Source of the DNA: Mycolicibacterium aurum
GTDB taxonomy: Bacteria; Actinomycetota; Actinomycetes; Mycobacteriales; Mycobacteriaceae
Direction of reading: 5' to 3'
DNA length: 64,000 nt
NCBI RefSeq assembly: GCF_900637195.1
Contig: NZ_LR134356.1
Span: forward strand, 4,712,001-4,776,000
Both the position numbers and the translations under genes were made by a program. Positions 23,923 to 34,806 of the stretch are shown here, piece after piece (within the stretch, counting starts at the first letter, position 1; each line of letters begins with the position of its first letter). The notes under the pieces were generated by a model. The model was not told the DNA's origin. It saw nothing but the letters and a program-made list of their open reading frames with translations, and searched no databases.

Positions 23923-25604
23923 TGAGCACCACCGCCGCGGGAGTCCTGTTCCTGCTCTCGCTCGTCATCGCCCTCGCCGCCGTGCACGTGCCGCTCGGCG
24001 ACTACATGTACCGCGTGTACACGACCACCAAGGACTCACGTGCCGAAGGCCTGGTGTACCGACTCATCGGCGCCGACCCGAAGGCCGAGCAGACGTGGGG
24101 CGCGTACGCGCGCAGCGTGCTGGCCTTCTCGGCCGTGAGCATCCTGTTCCTGTTCGTCTTGCAGCTGGTCCAGGGCACGCTGCCGCTGGCGCTGACCGAC
24201 CCCGGCACCGAGATGACGCCGGCACTGGCGTGGAACACCGCCGTCAGCTTTGTGACCAACACGAACTGGCAGGCCTACTCGGGTGAATCGACGCAGGGCC
24301 ATCTGGTGCAGATGGCCGGGCTGACGGTGCAGAACTTCGTCTCGGCCGCCGTCGGCATCGCGGTGGCGATCGCGTTCGTCCGCGGCCTGACCCGGCGCAG
24401 CACCGGGGAGCTCGGCAACTTCTGGGTGGACCTGGTCCGGGGCGCATTCCGAATCCTGTTGCCGCTGTCCGTCATCGGCGCGGTCATCCTGATCTCCGGC
24501 GGCGTCATCCAGAACTTCCACCTTCACGATCAGATCGTGAACACGCTGACGGGAGTCCAGCAGACCATCCCCGGTGGGCCGGTCGCCAGCCAGGAGGTCA
24601 TCAAAGAGCTCGGCACCAACGGTGGCGGATTCTTCAACGCCAACTCGTCGCACCCGTTCGAGAACCCCACCAGTTGGACCAACTGGGTGGAGATCTTCCT
24701 GCTCAGCGTCATCGCCTTCTCCCTCCCCCGCACCTTCGGGCGCATGGTGGGCGAACCCGGCGGGCGCCGACAAGGACTGGCGATCGTCGCGGTGATGTCG
24801 ATCATCGCGCTGGTCAGCGTCAGCCTGACGATGTTCTTCCAGCTCCAGCACCACGGCACCGTCCCCACCGCCGCCGGCGCATCGATGGAAGGCGTGGAAC
24901 AGCGCTTCGGCGTGGCCAATTCGGCGGTATTCGCAGCCGCGACCACCCTGACGTCCACCGGTGCGGTCAACTCGTTCCACGACTCCTACACCAGCCTCGG
25001 CGGCATGATGACGATGTTCAACATGATGCTCGGCGAGGTCGCGCCCGGCGGCGTGGGTTCCGGCCTGTACGGCATGCTGATCCTGGCGATCATCACCGTC
25101 TTCGTCGCGGGCCTGATGGTGGGTCGTACGCCGGAGTACCTCGGCAAGAAGATCACCCCACGCGAGATCAAGCTGGCGGCAACCTATTTCCTGATATCAC
25201 CGCTGATCGTGCTCACCGGCACCGCGGTGGCCATGGCCATGCCCGAACAGCGCGCCAGCATGCTCAACACCGGCCCGCACGGGCTGTCCGAAGTGCTCTA
25301 CGCGTTCACCTCGGCGGCCAACAACAACGGCTCGGCGTTCGCCGGCATCAGCGTGAACACCACCTGGTACAACACCGCACTGGGTCTGGCGATGCTCTTC
25401 GGCCGGTTCCTGCCGATCATCTTTGCGCTCGCCCTGGCCGGCGCATTGGCCAAGCAGGGCAGGACGCCGGAATCCGTTGGCACACTCCCCACGCACCGGC
25501 CGCAGTTCGTCGGCATGGTCGCCGGCGTGACGCTGATCCTGGTCGCCCTGACCTTCCTGCCCGTGCTCGCGCTCGGACCCCTCGCTGAAGGAATCCACTC
25601 ATGA
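23922..25604 (+). CDS. kdpA: K+-transporting ATPase, channel-like subunit A
   Basis: A 560-residue membrane subunit of the high-affinity KdpFABC potassium pump that binds and conducts K+. Selectivity-filter-like segments are visible: VSFVTNTNWQAYSG, ELGTNGGGFFNANSSHPFEN and TSAANNNGSAFAG. Length is normal. The operon order kdpF-A-B-C-D-E is complete, with 1-nt (F/A) and 4-nt (A/B) overlaps. Expression is expected at low external K+ through KdpDE. Confidence 0.97.
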   Translation: MSTTAAGVLFLLSLVIALAAVHVPLGDYMYRVYTTTKDSRAEGLVYRLIGADPKAEQTWGAYARSVLAFSAVSILFLFVLQLVQGTLPLALTDPGTEMTPALAWNTAVSFVTNTNWQAYSGESTQGHLVQMAGLTVQNFVSAAVGIAVAIAFVRGLTRRSTGELGNFWVDLVRGAFRILLPLSVIGAVILISGGVIQNFHLHDQIVNTLTGVQQTIPGGPVASQEVIKELGTNGGGFFNANSSHPFENPTSWTNWVEIFLLSVIAFSLPRTFGRMVGEPGGRRQGLAIVAVMSIIALVSVSLTMFFQLQHHGTVPTAAGASMEGVEQRFGVANSAVFAAATTLTSTGAVNSFHDSYTSLGGMMTMFNMMLGEVAPGGVGSGLYGMLILAIITVFVAGLMVGRTPEYLGKKITPREIKLAATYFLISPLIVLTGTAVAMAMPEQRASMLNTGPHGLSEVLYAFTSAANNNGSAFAGISVNTTWYNTALGLAMLFGRFLPIIFALALAGALAKQGRTPESVGTLPTHRPQFVGMVAGVTLILVALTFLPVLALGPLAEGIHS

Positions 25605-27745
25605 CCGTCACCACCATCGAATCCGCCCACCGAAAGCATTCGGCCGCAACGCCGTCCGGCAAGATCAGTGGCGGCCTACTCGACCCCGCGATGCTGTGGA
25701 CAGCGCTGCCGGAGGCGTTGCGCAAACTCGACCCACGCACGTTGTGGCGTAACCCTGTCATGCTCATCGTCGAGGTGGGTGCGGCGTGGAGTACCGTCCT
25801 GGCGTTCCTGGATCCGTCATGGTTTGCCTGGCTCATCGTGGGATGGCTCTGGCTGACAGTGATTTTCGCGAATCTCGCCGAAGCCGTCGCCGAGGGCCGC
25901 GGTAAAGCCCAGGCCGAAAGCCTGCGGAAAGCCAAGACCTCGATGATGGCGCGCCGCCTCGACGGATGGGCCCCGGGTTCCGCCGGACGCGAGGAGGAAG
26001 TGGCCGCACCGCTGCTGCAGCAGGGCGACATCGTGGTCGTCGAAGCCGGCCAGACCATCCCAGGCGACGGCGACGTCGTCGAAGGCATCGCCTCGGTCGA
26101 CGAGTCGGCCATCACCGGCGAATCGGCACCGGTGATCCGCGAGTCGGGCGGAGACCGGTCCGCGGTCACCGGGGGCACCACGGTGCTGTCCGACCGGATC
26201 GTCGTCAAGATCACCCAGAAGCCGGGCGAGAGCTTCATCGACCGGATGATCGCCCTCGTCGAGGGCGCCGACCGGCAGAAGACGCCGAACGAGATCGCGC
26301 TGAACATCCTGCTGGCCTCGTTGACGATCATCTTCGTCTTCGCCGTCGCAACCCTGCAGCCGCTGGCGATCTACTCGAAGATGAACAACCCCGGCGTGCC
26401 GGACAGCCTGGCGCTCAACGCCAACGGCATCACCGGCATCGTGATGGTGTCGCTGCTGGTGTGCCTGATCCCGACCACCATCGGGGCGCTGCTGTCCGCC
26501 ATCGGTATCGCCGGCATGGACCGACTGGTGCAGCGCAACGTGCTGGCGATGTCGGGCCGCGCCGTGGAGGCAGCAGGCGACGTGAACACCCTGCTGCTCG
26601 ACAAGACCGGCACCATCACCCTGGGTAACCGGCAGGCCTCGGAGTTCATCCCGCTCGCCGGCGTCTCACCGCAAGCACTCGCCGACGCCGCGCAGCTGTC
26701 CAGCCTCGCCGACGAGACGCCGGAAGGCCGCTCGATCGTCGTCTTCGCCAAGGAGCAGTACGGACTTCGGGCCAGGACCCCGGGCGAGCTGGCGGACGCG
26801 ACATGGATCGAGTTCAGTGCCACCACCAGGATGTCGGGAGTCGACGTCGGCGCGCACCGGCTGCGGAAGGGCGCGACCAGCGCGGTGGCCGAATGGGTGC
26901 GCTCCGAAGGTGGCACCGTGCCCACCGAACTCGGCGACATCGTCGACGGCGTCTCCGCGGCCGGCGGCACGCCGCTGGCCGTCGGCGAGATCAGAGACGG
27001 TACGGCAACAGTGCTCGGCGTCATCCACCTCAAAGACGTTGTCAAGCAGGGTATGCGGGAACGGTTCGACGAGATGCGCCGGATGGGCATCCGCACCGTC
27101 ATGATCACCGGCGACAACCCGTTGACCGCCAAAGCGATTGCCGACGAGGCCGGCGTGGACGACTTCCTCGCCGAAGCGACGCCGGAGGACAAGATGGCGT
27201 TGATCAAGAAGGAGCAGGCCGGCGGCCGGCTGGTCGCGATGACCGGCGACGGCACCAACGACGCGCCCGCCCTGGCCCAGGCCGACGTCGGCGTGGCGAT
27301 GAACACCGGCACGTCGGCGGCCAAAGAGGCCGGCAACATGGTCGACCTCGACTCGGACCCGACCAAGTTGATCGAGATCGTCGAGATCGGCAAGCAGCTG
27401 CTGATCACCCGCGGCGCGTTGACCACGTTCTCGATCGCCAACGACATCGCCAAGTACTTCGCGATCATCCCGGCGCTGTTCGTCGGCTTGTTCCCCGGCC
27501 TGGACCTGCTCAACATCATGCGGCTGCACAGTCCGCAGTCGGCGATCCTGTCCGCGGTCATCTTCAACGCCATCGTCATCATCGCGCTGATCCCGTTGTC
27601 GCTGCGGGGTGTTCGCTACACCCCGAGCAGCGCCTCGAAGCTACTGAGCCGCAACCTCTGCATCTTCGGGCTCGGCGGCATCGTCGCCCCGTTCATCGGG
27701 ATCAAGCTGATCGACCTCGTCATCCAACTCCTACCTGGGATGTGA
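25601..27745 (+). CDS. kdpB: K+-transporting ATPase, ATP-binding subunit B
   Basis: A 714-residue P-type ATPase that drives the pump. The phosphatase motif TGES is at 172-175, the phosphorylated Asp334 lies in DKTGT, and the hinge GDGTNDAPAL is present. In E. coli the Ser of TGES is an inhibitory phosphorylation site; that Ser is conserved here (S175). ATGA overlap with kdpA; 1 nt separates its stop from kdpC. Confidence 0.97.
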   Translation: MTVTTIESAHRKHSAATPSGKISGGLLDPAMLWTALPEALRKLDPRTLWRNPVMLIVEVGAAWSTVLAFLDPSWFAWLIVGWLWLTVIFANLAEAVAEGRGKAQAESLRKAKTSMMARRLDGWAPGSAGREEEVAAPLLQQGDIVVVEAGQTIPGDGDVVEGIASVDESAITGESAPVIRESGGDRSAVTGGTTVLSDRIVVKITQKPGESFIDRMIALVEGADRQKTPNEIALNILLASLTIIFVFAVATLQPLAIYSKMNNPGVPDSLALNANGITGIVMVSLLVCLIPTTIGALLSAIGIAGMDRLVQRNVLAMSGRAVEAAGDVNTLLLDKTGTITLGNRQASEFIPLAGVSPQALADAAQLSSLADETPEGRSIVVFAKEQYGLRARTPGELADATWIEFSATTRMSGVDVGAHRLRKGATSAVAEWVRSEGGTVPTELGDIVDGVSAAGGTPLAVGEIRDGTATVLGVIHLKDVVKQGMRERFDEMRRMGIRTVMITGDNPLTAKAIADEAGVDDFLAEATPEDKMALIKKEQAGGRLVAMTGDGTNDAPALAQADVGVAMNTGTSAAKEAGNMVDLDSDPTKLIEIVEIGKQLLITRGALTTFSIANDIAKYFAIIPALFVGLFPGLDLLNIMRLHSPQSAILSAVIFNAIVIIALIPLSLRGVRYTPSSASKLLSRNLCIFGLGGIVAPFIGIKLIDLVIQLLPGM

Positions 27746-27746
27746 C

Positions 27747-28613
27747 ATGAACTTCTCCACCATCGTTCGACAGCACTGGGCCGCGCTACGTGCGCTGCTC
27801 GTCTTCACCGTCGTGCTCGGGCTCGCGTATCCGCTACTGGTGTGGCTCATTGCCCAGGCGCCCTTCCTGTCCGACAAGGCCAACGGCTCGATCGTCGACG
27901 CCAACGGGCAGGCGGTGGGCAGCAGCCTGATCGGGCAGAATTACACCGACGCCGACGGCAACCCATTGCCGCAGTACTTCCAGGGGCGGCCGTCCGCCGC
28001 CGGCGACGGATACGACCCCATGGCCACCAGCGCGAGCAACCTGGGCCCGGAGAGCCTGGTCGACGCCCCGGACAAGCCGAGCCTGCTGACCCTGGTGTGC
28101 TCGCGCAGCGCCGAGGTCGGCGAGCGGGACGGCGTCAGCGGCGCGCGGCCGTTCTGCACCGGTGAGGGCGTGGGCGCCGTGCTGTCGGTGATCGGACCGC
28201 GCGACAGCCGCGGCAATGTCGTCGACCCCGCCAGGGTGGTCAGCGTGAACGAACCGTGCGATACCACCCCGGCCCCGTTCGTGGAGACCTACGACGGCGT
28301 CCGGGTCGAGTGCGCGGAGTCCGGTGACGACTACAGCATCGGCCAGCTCGTGCCGATCCGCGGTGCGGCGCCCGCCGATCCGGCCGTGCCCGCCGACGCC
28401 GTCACCGCCAGCGCCAGCGGCCTGGACCCTGACATCTCGCCGCAGTACGCCGAGCTGCAGGTCGACCGCGTCGCCGCCGCCCGCGGTGAATCCCCCGACC
28501 AGGTGCGCGCTCTGGTCGCCGAGCACACCGAGGGCCGCGGCCTGGGCTTCCTCGGCGAACCCCGGGTCAACGTGCTGGAACTCAACCTGGCCCTGGACCG
28601 GCAGGGTGGATGA
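27747..28613 (+). CDS. kdpC: K+-transporting ATPase subunit C, extended form
   Basis: KdpC, the single-span subunit that assists K+ delivery. The N-terminal helix (LLVFTVVLGLAYPLLVWLIA) and the family ends (GSSLIGQNYTD, YFQGRPSA at the front; SPQYAELQVDRVAAARG and GRGLGFLGEPRVNVLELNLA at the back) are intact. At 288 residues it is about 90 longer than usual; the extra part lies between ~110 and ~215 and holds three Cys (VCSRS, PFCTGEG, PCDTTP) plus VRVECAESG. The reading frame is open throughout, so this is an insertion, not an error. Confidence 0.93.
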   Translation: MNFSTIVRQHWAALRALLVFTVVLGLAYPLLVWLIAQAPFLSDKANGSIVDANGQAVGSSLIGQNYTDADGNPLPQYFQGRPSAAGDGYDPMATSASNLGPESLVDAPDKPSLLTLVCSRSAEVGERDGVSGARPFCTGEGVGAVLSVIGPRDSRGNVVDPARVVSVNEPCDTTPAPFVETYDGVRVECAESGDDYSIGQLVPIRGAAPADPAVPADAVTASASGLDPDISPQYAELQVDRVAAARGESPDQVRALVAEHTEGRGLGFLGEPRVNVLELNLALDRQGG

Positions 28614-28620
28614 TGGGCAG

Positions 28621-31133
28621 ATGAGCTCGCCGGACCGCAGACGTGGGGAGCTGCGCATCTACCTGGGCGCAGCTCCCGGCGTCGGCAAGACGTACGCGAT
28701 GCTCGGGGAGGCGCACCGGCGCATGGAGCGCGGCACCGACGTGGTGGCAGCGGTCGTCGAAACCCACGGACGGGCCAAGACCGCCGAGCTGTACGAGGGC
28801 ATCGAAACGGTGCCGCCGAAGATCCTCGAATACCGCGGCCGAAGCTTCACCGAGCTCGACATCGACGCGGTGCTGCGGCGCGACCCGCAGGTGGTGCTGG
28901 TCGACGAACTCGCCCACACCAACGCGCCGGGCAGCAGAAATGCGAAGCGGTGGCAGGACATCGAGGAACTGCTCGCCGCCGGCATCACGGTGGTGACCAC
29001 CGTCAACGTGCAGCACCTGGAGAGCCTCAACGACGTCGTCACCCAGATCACCGGCATCGAGCAGCAGGAGAAGGTCCCCGACGAGATCGTGCGCTCCGCC
29101 GACCAGATCGAATTGGTGGACATCACGCCGGAAGCACTGCGACGCAGGCTCGCGCACGGAAACGTCTATGCCCCGGAGCGCATCGACGCGGCCCTGTCCA
29201 ACTACTTCCGTCGCGGCAACCTGACCGCGCTGCGGGAACTGGCGCTGCTGTGGCTGGCCGACCAGGTGGACGCCGCGCTGGAGAAGTACCGCGCCGACAA
29301 CAAGATCACCGCAACCTGGGAGGCCCGCGAGCGGGTTGTCGTCGCCGTCACCGGCGGCCCGGAATCGGAAACGCTGGTACGCAGGGCATCCCGGATCGCA
29401 TCGAAGTCCAGCGCCGAATTGATGGTCGTCCACGTGGCACGCGGCGACGGGCTGTCCGGGGTGTCGGCGCCGATGATGGGCCGGGTACGCGAACTCGCCG
29501 GGTCGCTCGGCGCGACGCTGCACACCGTCGTCGGTGCCGACGCAGGCGGGGTGCCGGGCGCCCTCCTCGATTTCGCGCGCGAGATGAACGCCACCCAACT
29601 GGTCATCGGCACGTCGCGCCGCTCACGGTGGGCCAGGATCTTCGACGAAGGCATCGGCGCCGCGGTGGTGCAGCAGTCCGGCAAGATCGACGTCCACATG
29701 GTCACCCACGACGAGGCGCGCGGACCGTCGCTGTGGGCCAGAATCTCACCGCGCGAGCGCCACGTCGCGTCCTGGCTCGCCGCCGTGATCGTCCCGTCCG
29801 TCTTCTGCGCAGCCGGAGTCCTGCTCGACCCGCTGCTGGGCATCGGCGGCGAGAGCGCGATCTTCTTCATCGGCGTCCTGGTCGTCGCTCTTCTCGGAGG
29901 CGTTGCGCCCGCTGCCCTTTCGGCCTTCCTGTCCGGCATACTGCTCAACTATTTTCTCGTCGACCCACGCTACACGTTCACCATCTCCGAACCCGACAGC
30001 GCCATCACGATCATCGTGCTGCTGGCCGTCGCCGTCGCCGTCGCGGCACTCGTCGACGGAGCGGCCAGCCGGGCACGCGAATCCCGGCGCGCCGCACAGG
30101 AAGCCGAGCTACTCGCGCTGTTCGCCGGCTCAGTGCTGCGTGGTGCCGATCTGAACACCTTGCTCGAACGCATCCGCGAGGCGTACTCCCAGCGGTCGGT
30201 GAGCCTGGTTCGCGGCGACGGCGGCGTGGTCGGCTGCGCGGGTGCCGATCCGTGTGTCACGGTCGAGGAGGCCGACACCGCAATCGAAGTCGGCACCGAC
30301 GCCGACCCCGACGACTTCTGGTTGGTGATGGCCGGCCGCACGTTGACCGCGCGCGACAGGCGGGTGCTCAGCGCGGTGGCCAACCAGGCGGCAGGCCTGG
30401 CCAGGCAGCAGGAACTCACCGAGGAGGCCGGCAAAGCGGAGGCGATAGCCCGGGCCGACGAGCTGCGCCGGTCGCTGCTCTCGGCCGTCAGCCACGACCT
30501 GCGCACGCCGCTGGCCGCCGCCAAGGCCGCGGTGTCGAGCCTGCGTAGCGACGACATCGGCTTCTCCCCGGAAGACACCGCCGAGCTGCTGGCGACCGTC
30601 GAGGAGTCGCTCGATCAGCTCGCCGCGCTGGTCGGCAACCTGCTGGACTCGTCACGGCTGGCCGCCGGGGTGGTGCGCCCCGAGCTGCGCGAGGTCTACC
30701 TCGAGGAAGCCGTTCCGCGCGCCCTGGTGGGGATCAGCCACGGCAACACCGGTTTACGTGGCGGCCTTGACCGGGTGAAGCTGGAGGTCGACGGCACCGT
30801 CGTGATGGCCGACAGCGGACTGCTCGAACGGGTGCTGGCCAACGTCATCGACAACGCGCTGCGCTACGCCCACGATGGTCCGGTGCGGGTGACGGCAGGA
30901 CGGATCGGTGATCGCGTGCTCATCAGGGTGGCAGACGAAGGGCCGGGCATCGCGCGCGGCGCCGAGACGGAACTGTTCGCGCCGTTCCAGCGACTCGGCG
31001 ACCAGGACACCAGCAGTGGTGTGGGCCTGGGATTGTCGGTCGCCCGAGGATTCGTCGAGTCCATGGGGGGCACCATCTCCGCGACCGACACCCCAGGCGG
31101 CGGCCTGACCGTCGAGATCGATCTGGCAGCGCC

Positions 31134-31137
<4 letters not shown>
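28621..31137 (+). CDS. kdpD: Sensor histidine kinase KdpD
   Basis: An 838-residue sensor. The N-terminal KdpD domain has Walker A (GAAPGVGKT, residues 16-24) and VDELAHTNAPGSR, followed by a universal-stress-type domain (~235-355), four membrane helices (~380-480), a GAF-like region and the kinase core with phospho-accepting His625 (SAVSHDLRTPLAA) and ATP site (DNALRYA, DEGPGI, GVGLGLS). ATG 28621 lies 7 nt after the kdpC stop; GTG 28606 is an alternative. Phosphorylates KdpE in response to K+ limitation. In M. tuberculosis kdpDE is divergent from kdpFABC; here it follows in the same direction. Confidence 0.96.
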
Positions 31138-31832
<695 letters not shown>

Positions 31833-31842
31833 GCCCCTCGCT

Positions 31843-31904
31843 CGCGAAATATCATTCCAGGCTGCGATTGGGGGCCTCTCAACGACCCGGAATGATATTT
31901 CGCG
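31843..31904. terminator. 16-bp perfect palindrome between convergent genes
   Basis: Arms 31843-31858 (CGCGAAATATCATTCC) and 31889-31904 (GGAATGATATTTCGCG) pair perfectly around a 30-nt loop. It lies between the kdpE stop and the convergent hydrolase stop, so it can terminate both. Its arm sequence is related to the palindrome at 60232-60292. Confidence 0.7.
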
Positions 31905-31913
31905 GTGCCACGG

Positions 31914-32783
31914 CTACTTGGCGGGGAACTCCTCCGCGAGCGCGATCAGCTTGGCGCGCACCAGGTGTGGCTGCTCGTCGAGAATGAAGTGGCCGCCGTC
32001 GACCAGTTCCAGCGTGTAGTCCTCGCTGCGGGCCGTCTCGGCTGCGGCCAGATCGGGATGGATGGCGGCATCCTCGCGACCGAACAGCGCCCGCGTCGGC
32101 ACCGTGGACCGGCGCCGCTCGCCGTTGCGCACACTCGCCGGAACCTCGCGCAGCAGGAACGTCCGGTAGGTGTCGCGCGCGGTGCGGGCGACCACCGGAT
32201 CGCGGAACCGCTCGGTGTACACCCGCACGGTCTGCGGATCGAGGTTGGGCGCCGCGCGCTTGTAGATCTTCGTCAGGTAATTGGTCTTGCGCTGCAGGTA
32301 GACCCCGGGGAACGCCACGAACGGCTGGTACTGCAGGAAGCGCCAGATGTGCGGTGCCATCACCTTCGGCGGCACCCACGGGTGGGCGATGTTCAGCGCC
32401 AGGTACCCGTCGATGCGCTCAGGGATACGCAGCGTCAGCAGATGCCCGATGTAGCCGCCCCAGTCATGGCCGACGAGCAGGAACCGGTCCACCCCCAGCG
32501 CGTCCAGCAGCGCCACCAGATCGCTGACGACGTCCTCCTTGGCCCACCGGTGCGGCGGCGGCCCCGACCATCCGTAGCCGGGCAGGTCGGGAGCGATGAT
32601 GCGCAGCCCCTCGGGCGGGTTCGCCAGCAGATCGCGGTACACCCAGTGGTGCTGGGGCCAGCCGTGCAGCGCCAGGACAGGCCGGCCGTCTTCCGGCCCG
32701 GCCTCGGTCACGTGGAAATTGACCCCGTGGACGGGGACATGACTGCGGCGTACCCCTCCGATCGGCGGGGGTTGGTTTGTCAT
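31914..32783 (-). CDS. Alpha/beta hydrolase, epoxide hydrolase-like
   Basis: A 289-residue cytoplasmic alpha/beta hydrolase. HGWPQ supplies the oxyanion, the nucleophile elbow GHDWGG carries Asp (as in epoxide hydrolases and haloalkane dehalogenases rather than Ser esterases), and the catalytic His lies in DGGHFILDEQP. The acid is probably in LFGREDAAI. Lid-domain Tyr residues (IYKRAAP, RVYTERF) would activate an epoxide. It is divergent from the propionyl-CoA synthetase gene with only 37 nt between starts. Confidence 0.87.
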   Translation of the reverse strand: MTNQPPPIGGVRRSHVPVHGVNFHVTEAGPEDGRPVLALHGWPQHHWVYRDLLANPPEGLRIIAPDLPGYGWSGPPPHRWAKEDVVSDLVALLDALGVDRFLLVGHDWGGYIGHLLTLRIPERIDGYLALNIAHPWVPPKVMAPHIWRFLQYQPFVAFPGVYLQRKTNYLTKIYKRAAPNLDPQTVRVYTERFRDPVVARTARDTYRTFLLREVPASVRNGERRRSTVPTRALFGREDAAIHPDLAAAETARSEDYTLELVDGGHFILDEQPHLVRAKLIALAEEFPAK

Positions 32784-32820
32784 GGCCCTGAGACTAATGG
32801 GAAGGGGCTACGGTGCTGCT

Positions 32821-34704
32821 ATGCCCGGATATCGCGACCTCTTCGACGCCAGCACCAACGACCCGGAAGCGTTCTGGGCCGAGGCCGCCAAGGCTGTGAC
32901 CTGGGTGAAGCCCCCCGGGCGCATTCTCGATGACAGCCATCCGCCGTTCTACCGGTGGTTTCCCGACGCCGAGCTCAACACCTGCGCCAACGCGCTCGAC
33001 CGGCACGTCGAGGCCGGTCACGGCGAACGGGCGGCCCTGATCTACGACTCGGCCGTCACCGACACGAAGCGCACCTACAGCTACGCCGAGCTGCTGGACC
33101 AGACCGCCCGGTTCGCCGGCGGTCTGCGCGCCCTAGGCGTCGGCAAGGGCGACCGCGTCGTCATCTACATGCCCATGGTCCCCGAGGCCGTCATCGCGAT
33201 GCTCGCCTGCGCCCGGCTGGGCGCCGTGCATTCGGTGGTGTTCGGCGGATTCGCGCCCCACGAGCTCGCGGTGCGTATCGACGATGTGCGGCCGACGGTG
33301 ATCGTGTCCGCGTCCTGCGGCATCGAGCCGTCGCGCATCGTCGAGTACAAGCCGATGCTCGACGCCGCGATCGGGATGGCCAAGCATCCGCCCGCGCACT
33401 GCGTTGTGGTGCAACGGGATCGACTGCGCTGCGACCTGATCGAGGGCCGGGATCTGGACTGGGCCGACGTGATGGCCGACGCCGATCCCGTCGACCCGGT
33501 GCCGGTGGCCGCGACCGATCCGCTGTACGTGCTGTACACCTCGGGCACCACGGGCAAGCCGAAGGGCATCGTCCGGGACAACGGCGGGCATGCCGTCGCG
33601 CTGCTGTGGAGCATGCGCCACATCTACGACATCGCGCCCGGTGAGGTGTTCTGGGCGGCGTCCGACGTGGGCTGGGTGGTCGGCCACTCCTACATCGTCT
33701 ACGCGCCGCTGCTGCTCGGCGCCACGACGGTGCTCTACGAAGGAAAGCCGGTGGGATCCCCGGATCCGGGAGCGTTCTGGCGGGTCGCGTCCGAGCACGG
33801 GGTGAAGGCGCTGTTCACCGCGCCCACGGCGATCCGCGCGATCCGCAAGGAAGACCCCGACGGCACCTACCTGCACGGCCCCGACGCCAAGCACGACCTT
33901 TCGCAGCTGAAGTATCTGTTCCTGGCCGGCGAGCGGACAGATCCCGACACCTACCACTGGGCGTCGGAGAAGCTCGGCGTGCCGGTGATCGACCACTGGT
34001 GGCAGACCGAGACCGGGTGGGCGATCGCGGCCAATCCGATGGGGATCGAACAACTTCCGATCAAGGCGGGCTCTCCCACCGTGCCGATGCCCGGTTTCGA
34101 TGTGCGGATCATGCACGACCACGGGCACGAGTGCGCCACCGGCGAAGAGGGCTCGATCTGCATTCGGCTGCCGCTGCCGCCCGGCACTCTGCCGACACTG
34201 TGGAACGCCGACGACCGTTTCGAGGTGTCGTACCTGACCGAGCATCCCGGCTACTACCTGACCGGAGACGGCGGCCACTTCGACGAGGACGGCTACCTGT
34301 ACGTGATGGGCCGCATCGACGACGTCATCAACGTTGCCGGGCACCGCCTCTCGACCGGAGCCATCGAAGAGGTGCTGGCCACGCACCCGTCGGTGGCCGA
34401 GTGTGCGGTGATCGGCGTGGCCGACGAGATCAAGGGGCAGGCCCCCCGCGGCCTGGTGGTCGTCAAAGCAGGCGCCACCACCGACGGTCTGGCCGACGAG
34501 CTCGTCCAGCTGGTACGCGACGAGATCGGCGCGGTGGCGTCGTTCAAACTCGTCGACGTCGTCCCGGCGCTGCCGAAAACCCGGTCGGGCAAGATCCTGC
34601 GCAAGACGATGCGCGGGATTGCCGCGGGCCGCGACGAGCCCGTGCCGTCGACCATCGAAGACCCCGCCGTCCTCGACGCGCTCGCCTCCATTCTGCGTTC
34701 GTGA
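32821..34704 (+). CDS. prpE: Propionyl-CoA synthetase-like acyl-CoA synthetase
   Basis: A 627-residue adenylate-forming enzyme of the acetyl/propionyl-CoA synthetase group. ATP motif YTSGTTGKPKGIVRD, then WWQTETGW, the hinge GRIDDVINVAGHRLSTGAIE and the C-terminal catalytic Lys in KTRSGKILRK. The N-terminal domain (YRDLFDASTNDPEAFWAEAA) fits PrpE. It activates propionate (or acetate) to the CoA thioester at the cost of ATP to AMP. ATG 32821; a strong hairpin follows its stop. No methylcitrate genes are adjacent. Confidence 0.9.
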   Translation: MPGYRDLFDASTNDPEAFWAEAAKAVTWVKPPGRILDDSHPPFYRWFPDAELNTCANALDRHVEAGHGERAALIYDSAVTDTKRTYSYAELLDQTARFAGGLRALGVGKGDRVVIYMPMVPEAVIAMLACARLGAVHSVVFGGFAPHELAVRIDDVRPTVIVSASCGIEPSRIVEYKPMLDAAIGMAKHPPAHCVVVQRDRLRCDLIEGRDLDWADVMADADPVDPVPVAATDPLYVLYTSGTTGKPKGIVRDNGGHAVALLWSMRHIYDIAPGEVFWAASDVGWVVGHSYIVYAPLLLGATTVLYEGKPVGSPDPGAFWRVASEHGVKALFTAPTAIRAIRKEDPDGTYLHGPDAKHDLSQLKYLFLAGERTDPDTYHWASEKLGVPVIDHWWQTETGWAIAANPMGIEQLPIKAGSPTVPMPGFDVRIMHDHGHECATGEEGSICIRLPLPPGTLPTLWNADDRFEVSYLTEHPGYYLTGDGGHFDEDGYLYVMGRIDDVINVAGHRLSTGAIEEVLATHPSVAECAVIGVADEIKGQAPRGLVVVKAGATTDGLADELVQLVRDEIGAVASFKLVDVVPALPKTRSGKILRKTMRGIAAGRDEPVPSTIEDPAVLDALASILRS

Positions 34705-34711
34705 CAGCTCG

Positions 34712-34741
34712 CCTGCGCCCGGGTGTTACACCGGGCGCAGG
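34712..34741 (+). terminator. Hairpin after prpE
   Basis: CCTGCGCCCGG (34712-34722) pairs with CCGGGCGCAGG (34731-34741) around an 8-nt loop, 8 nt after the prpE stop. No T-run follows. Its loop also carries the -35 of a possible SigF promoter for the next gene. Confidence 0.7.
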
Positions 34742-34748
34742 ATGGGTA
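34725..34748 (+). promoter_or_regulatory. Possible SigF-type promoter for DUF4383 gene
   Basis: GTTA (34725-34728), a 15-bp spacer, GGGTA (34744-34748). One mismatch in the -35. Predicted leader of about 50 nt to ATG 34807. Confidence 0.4.
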
Positions 34749-34806
34749 TCTCCCCCAGCACGTTCGTCAATAAGCAGGGCGTGCCGATGATGCGAGGGAG
34801 GGCCGG

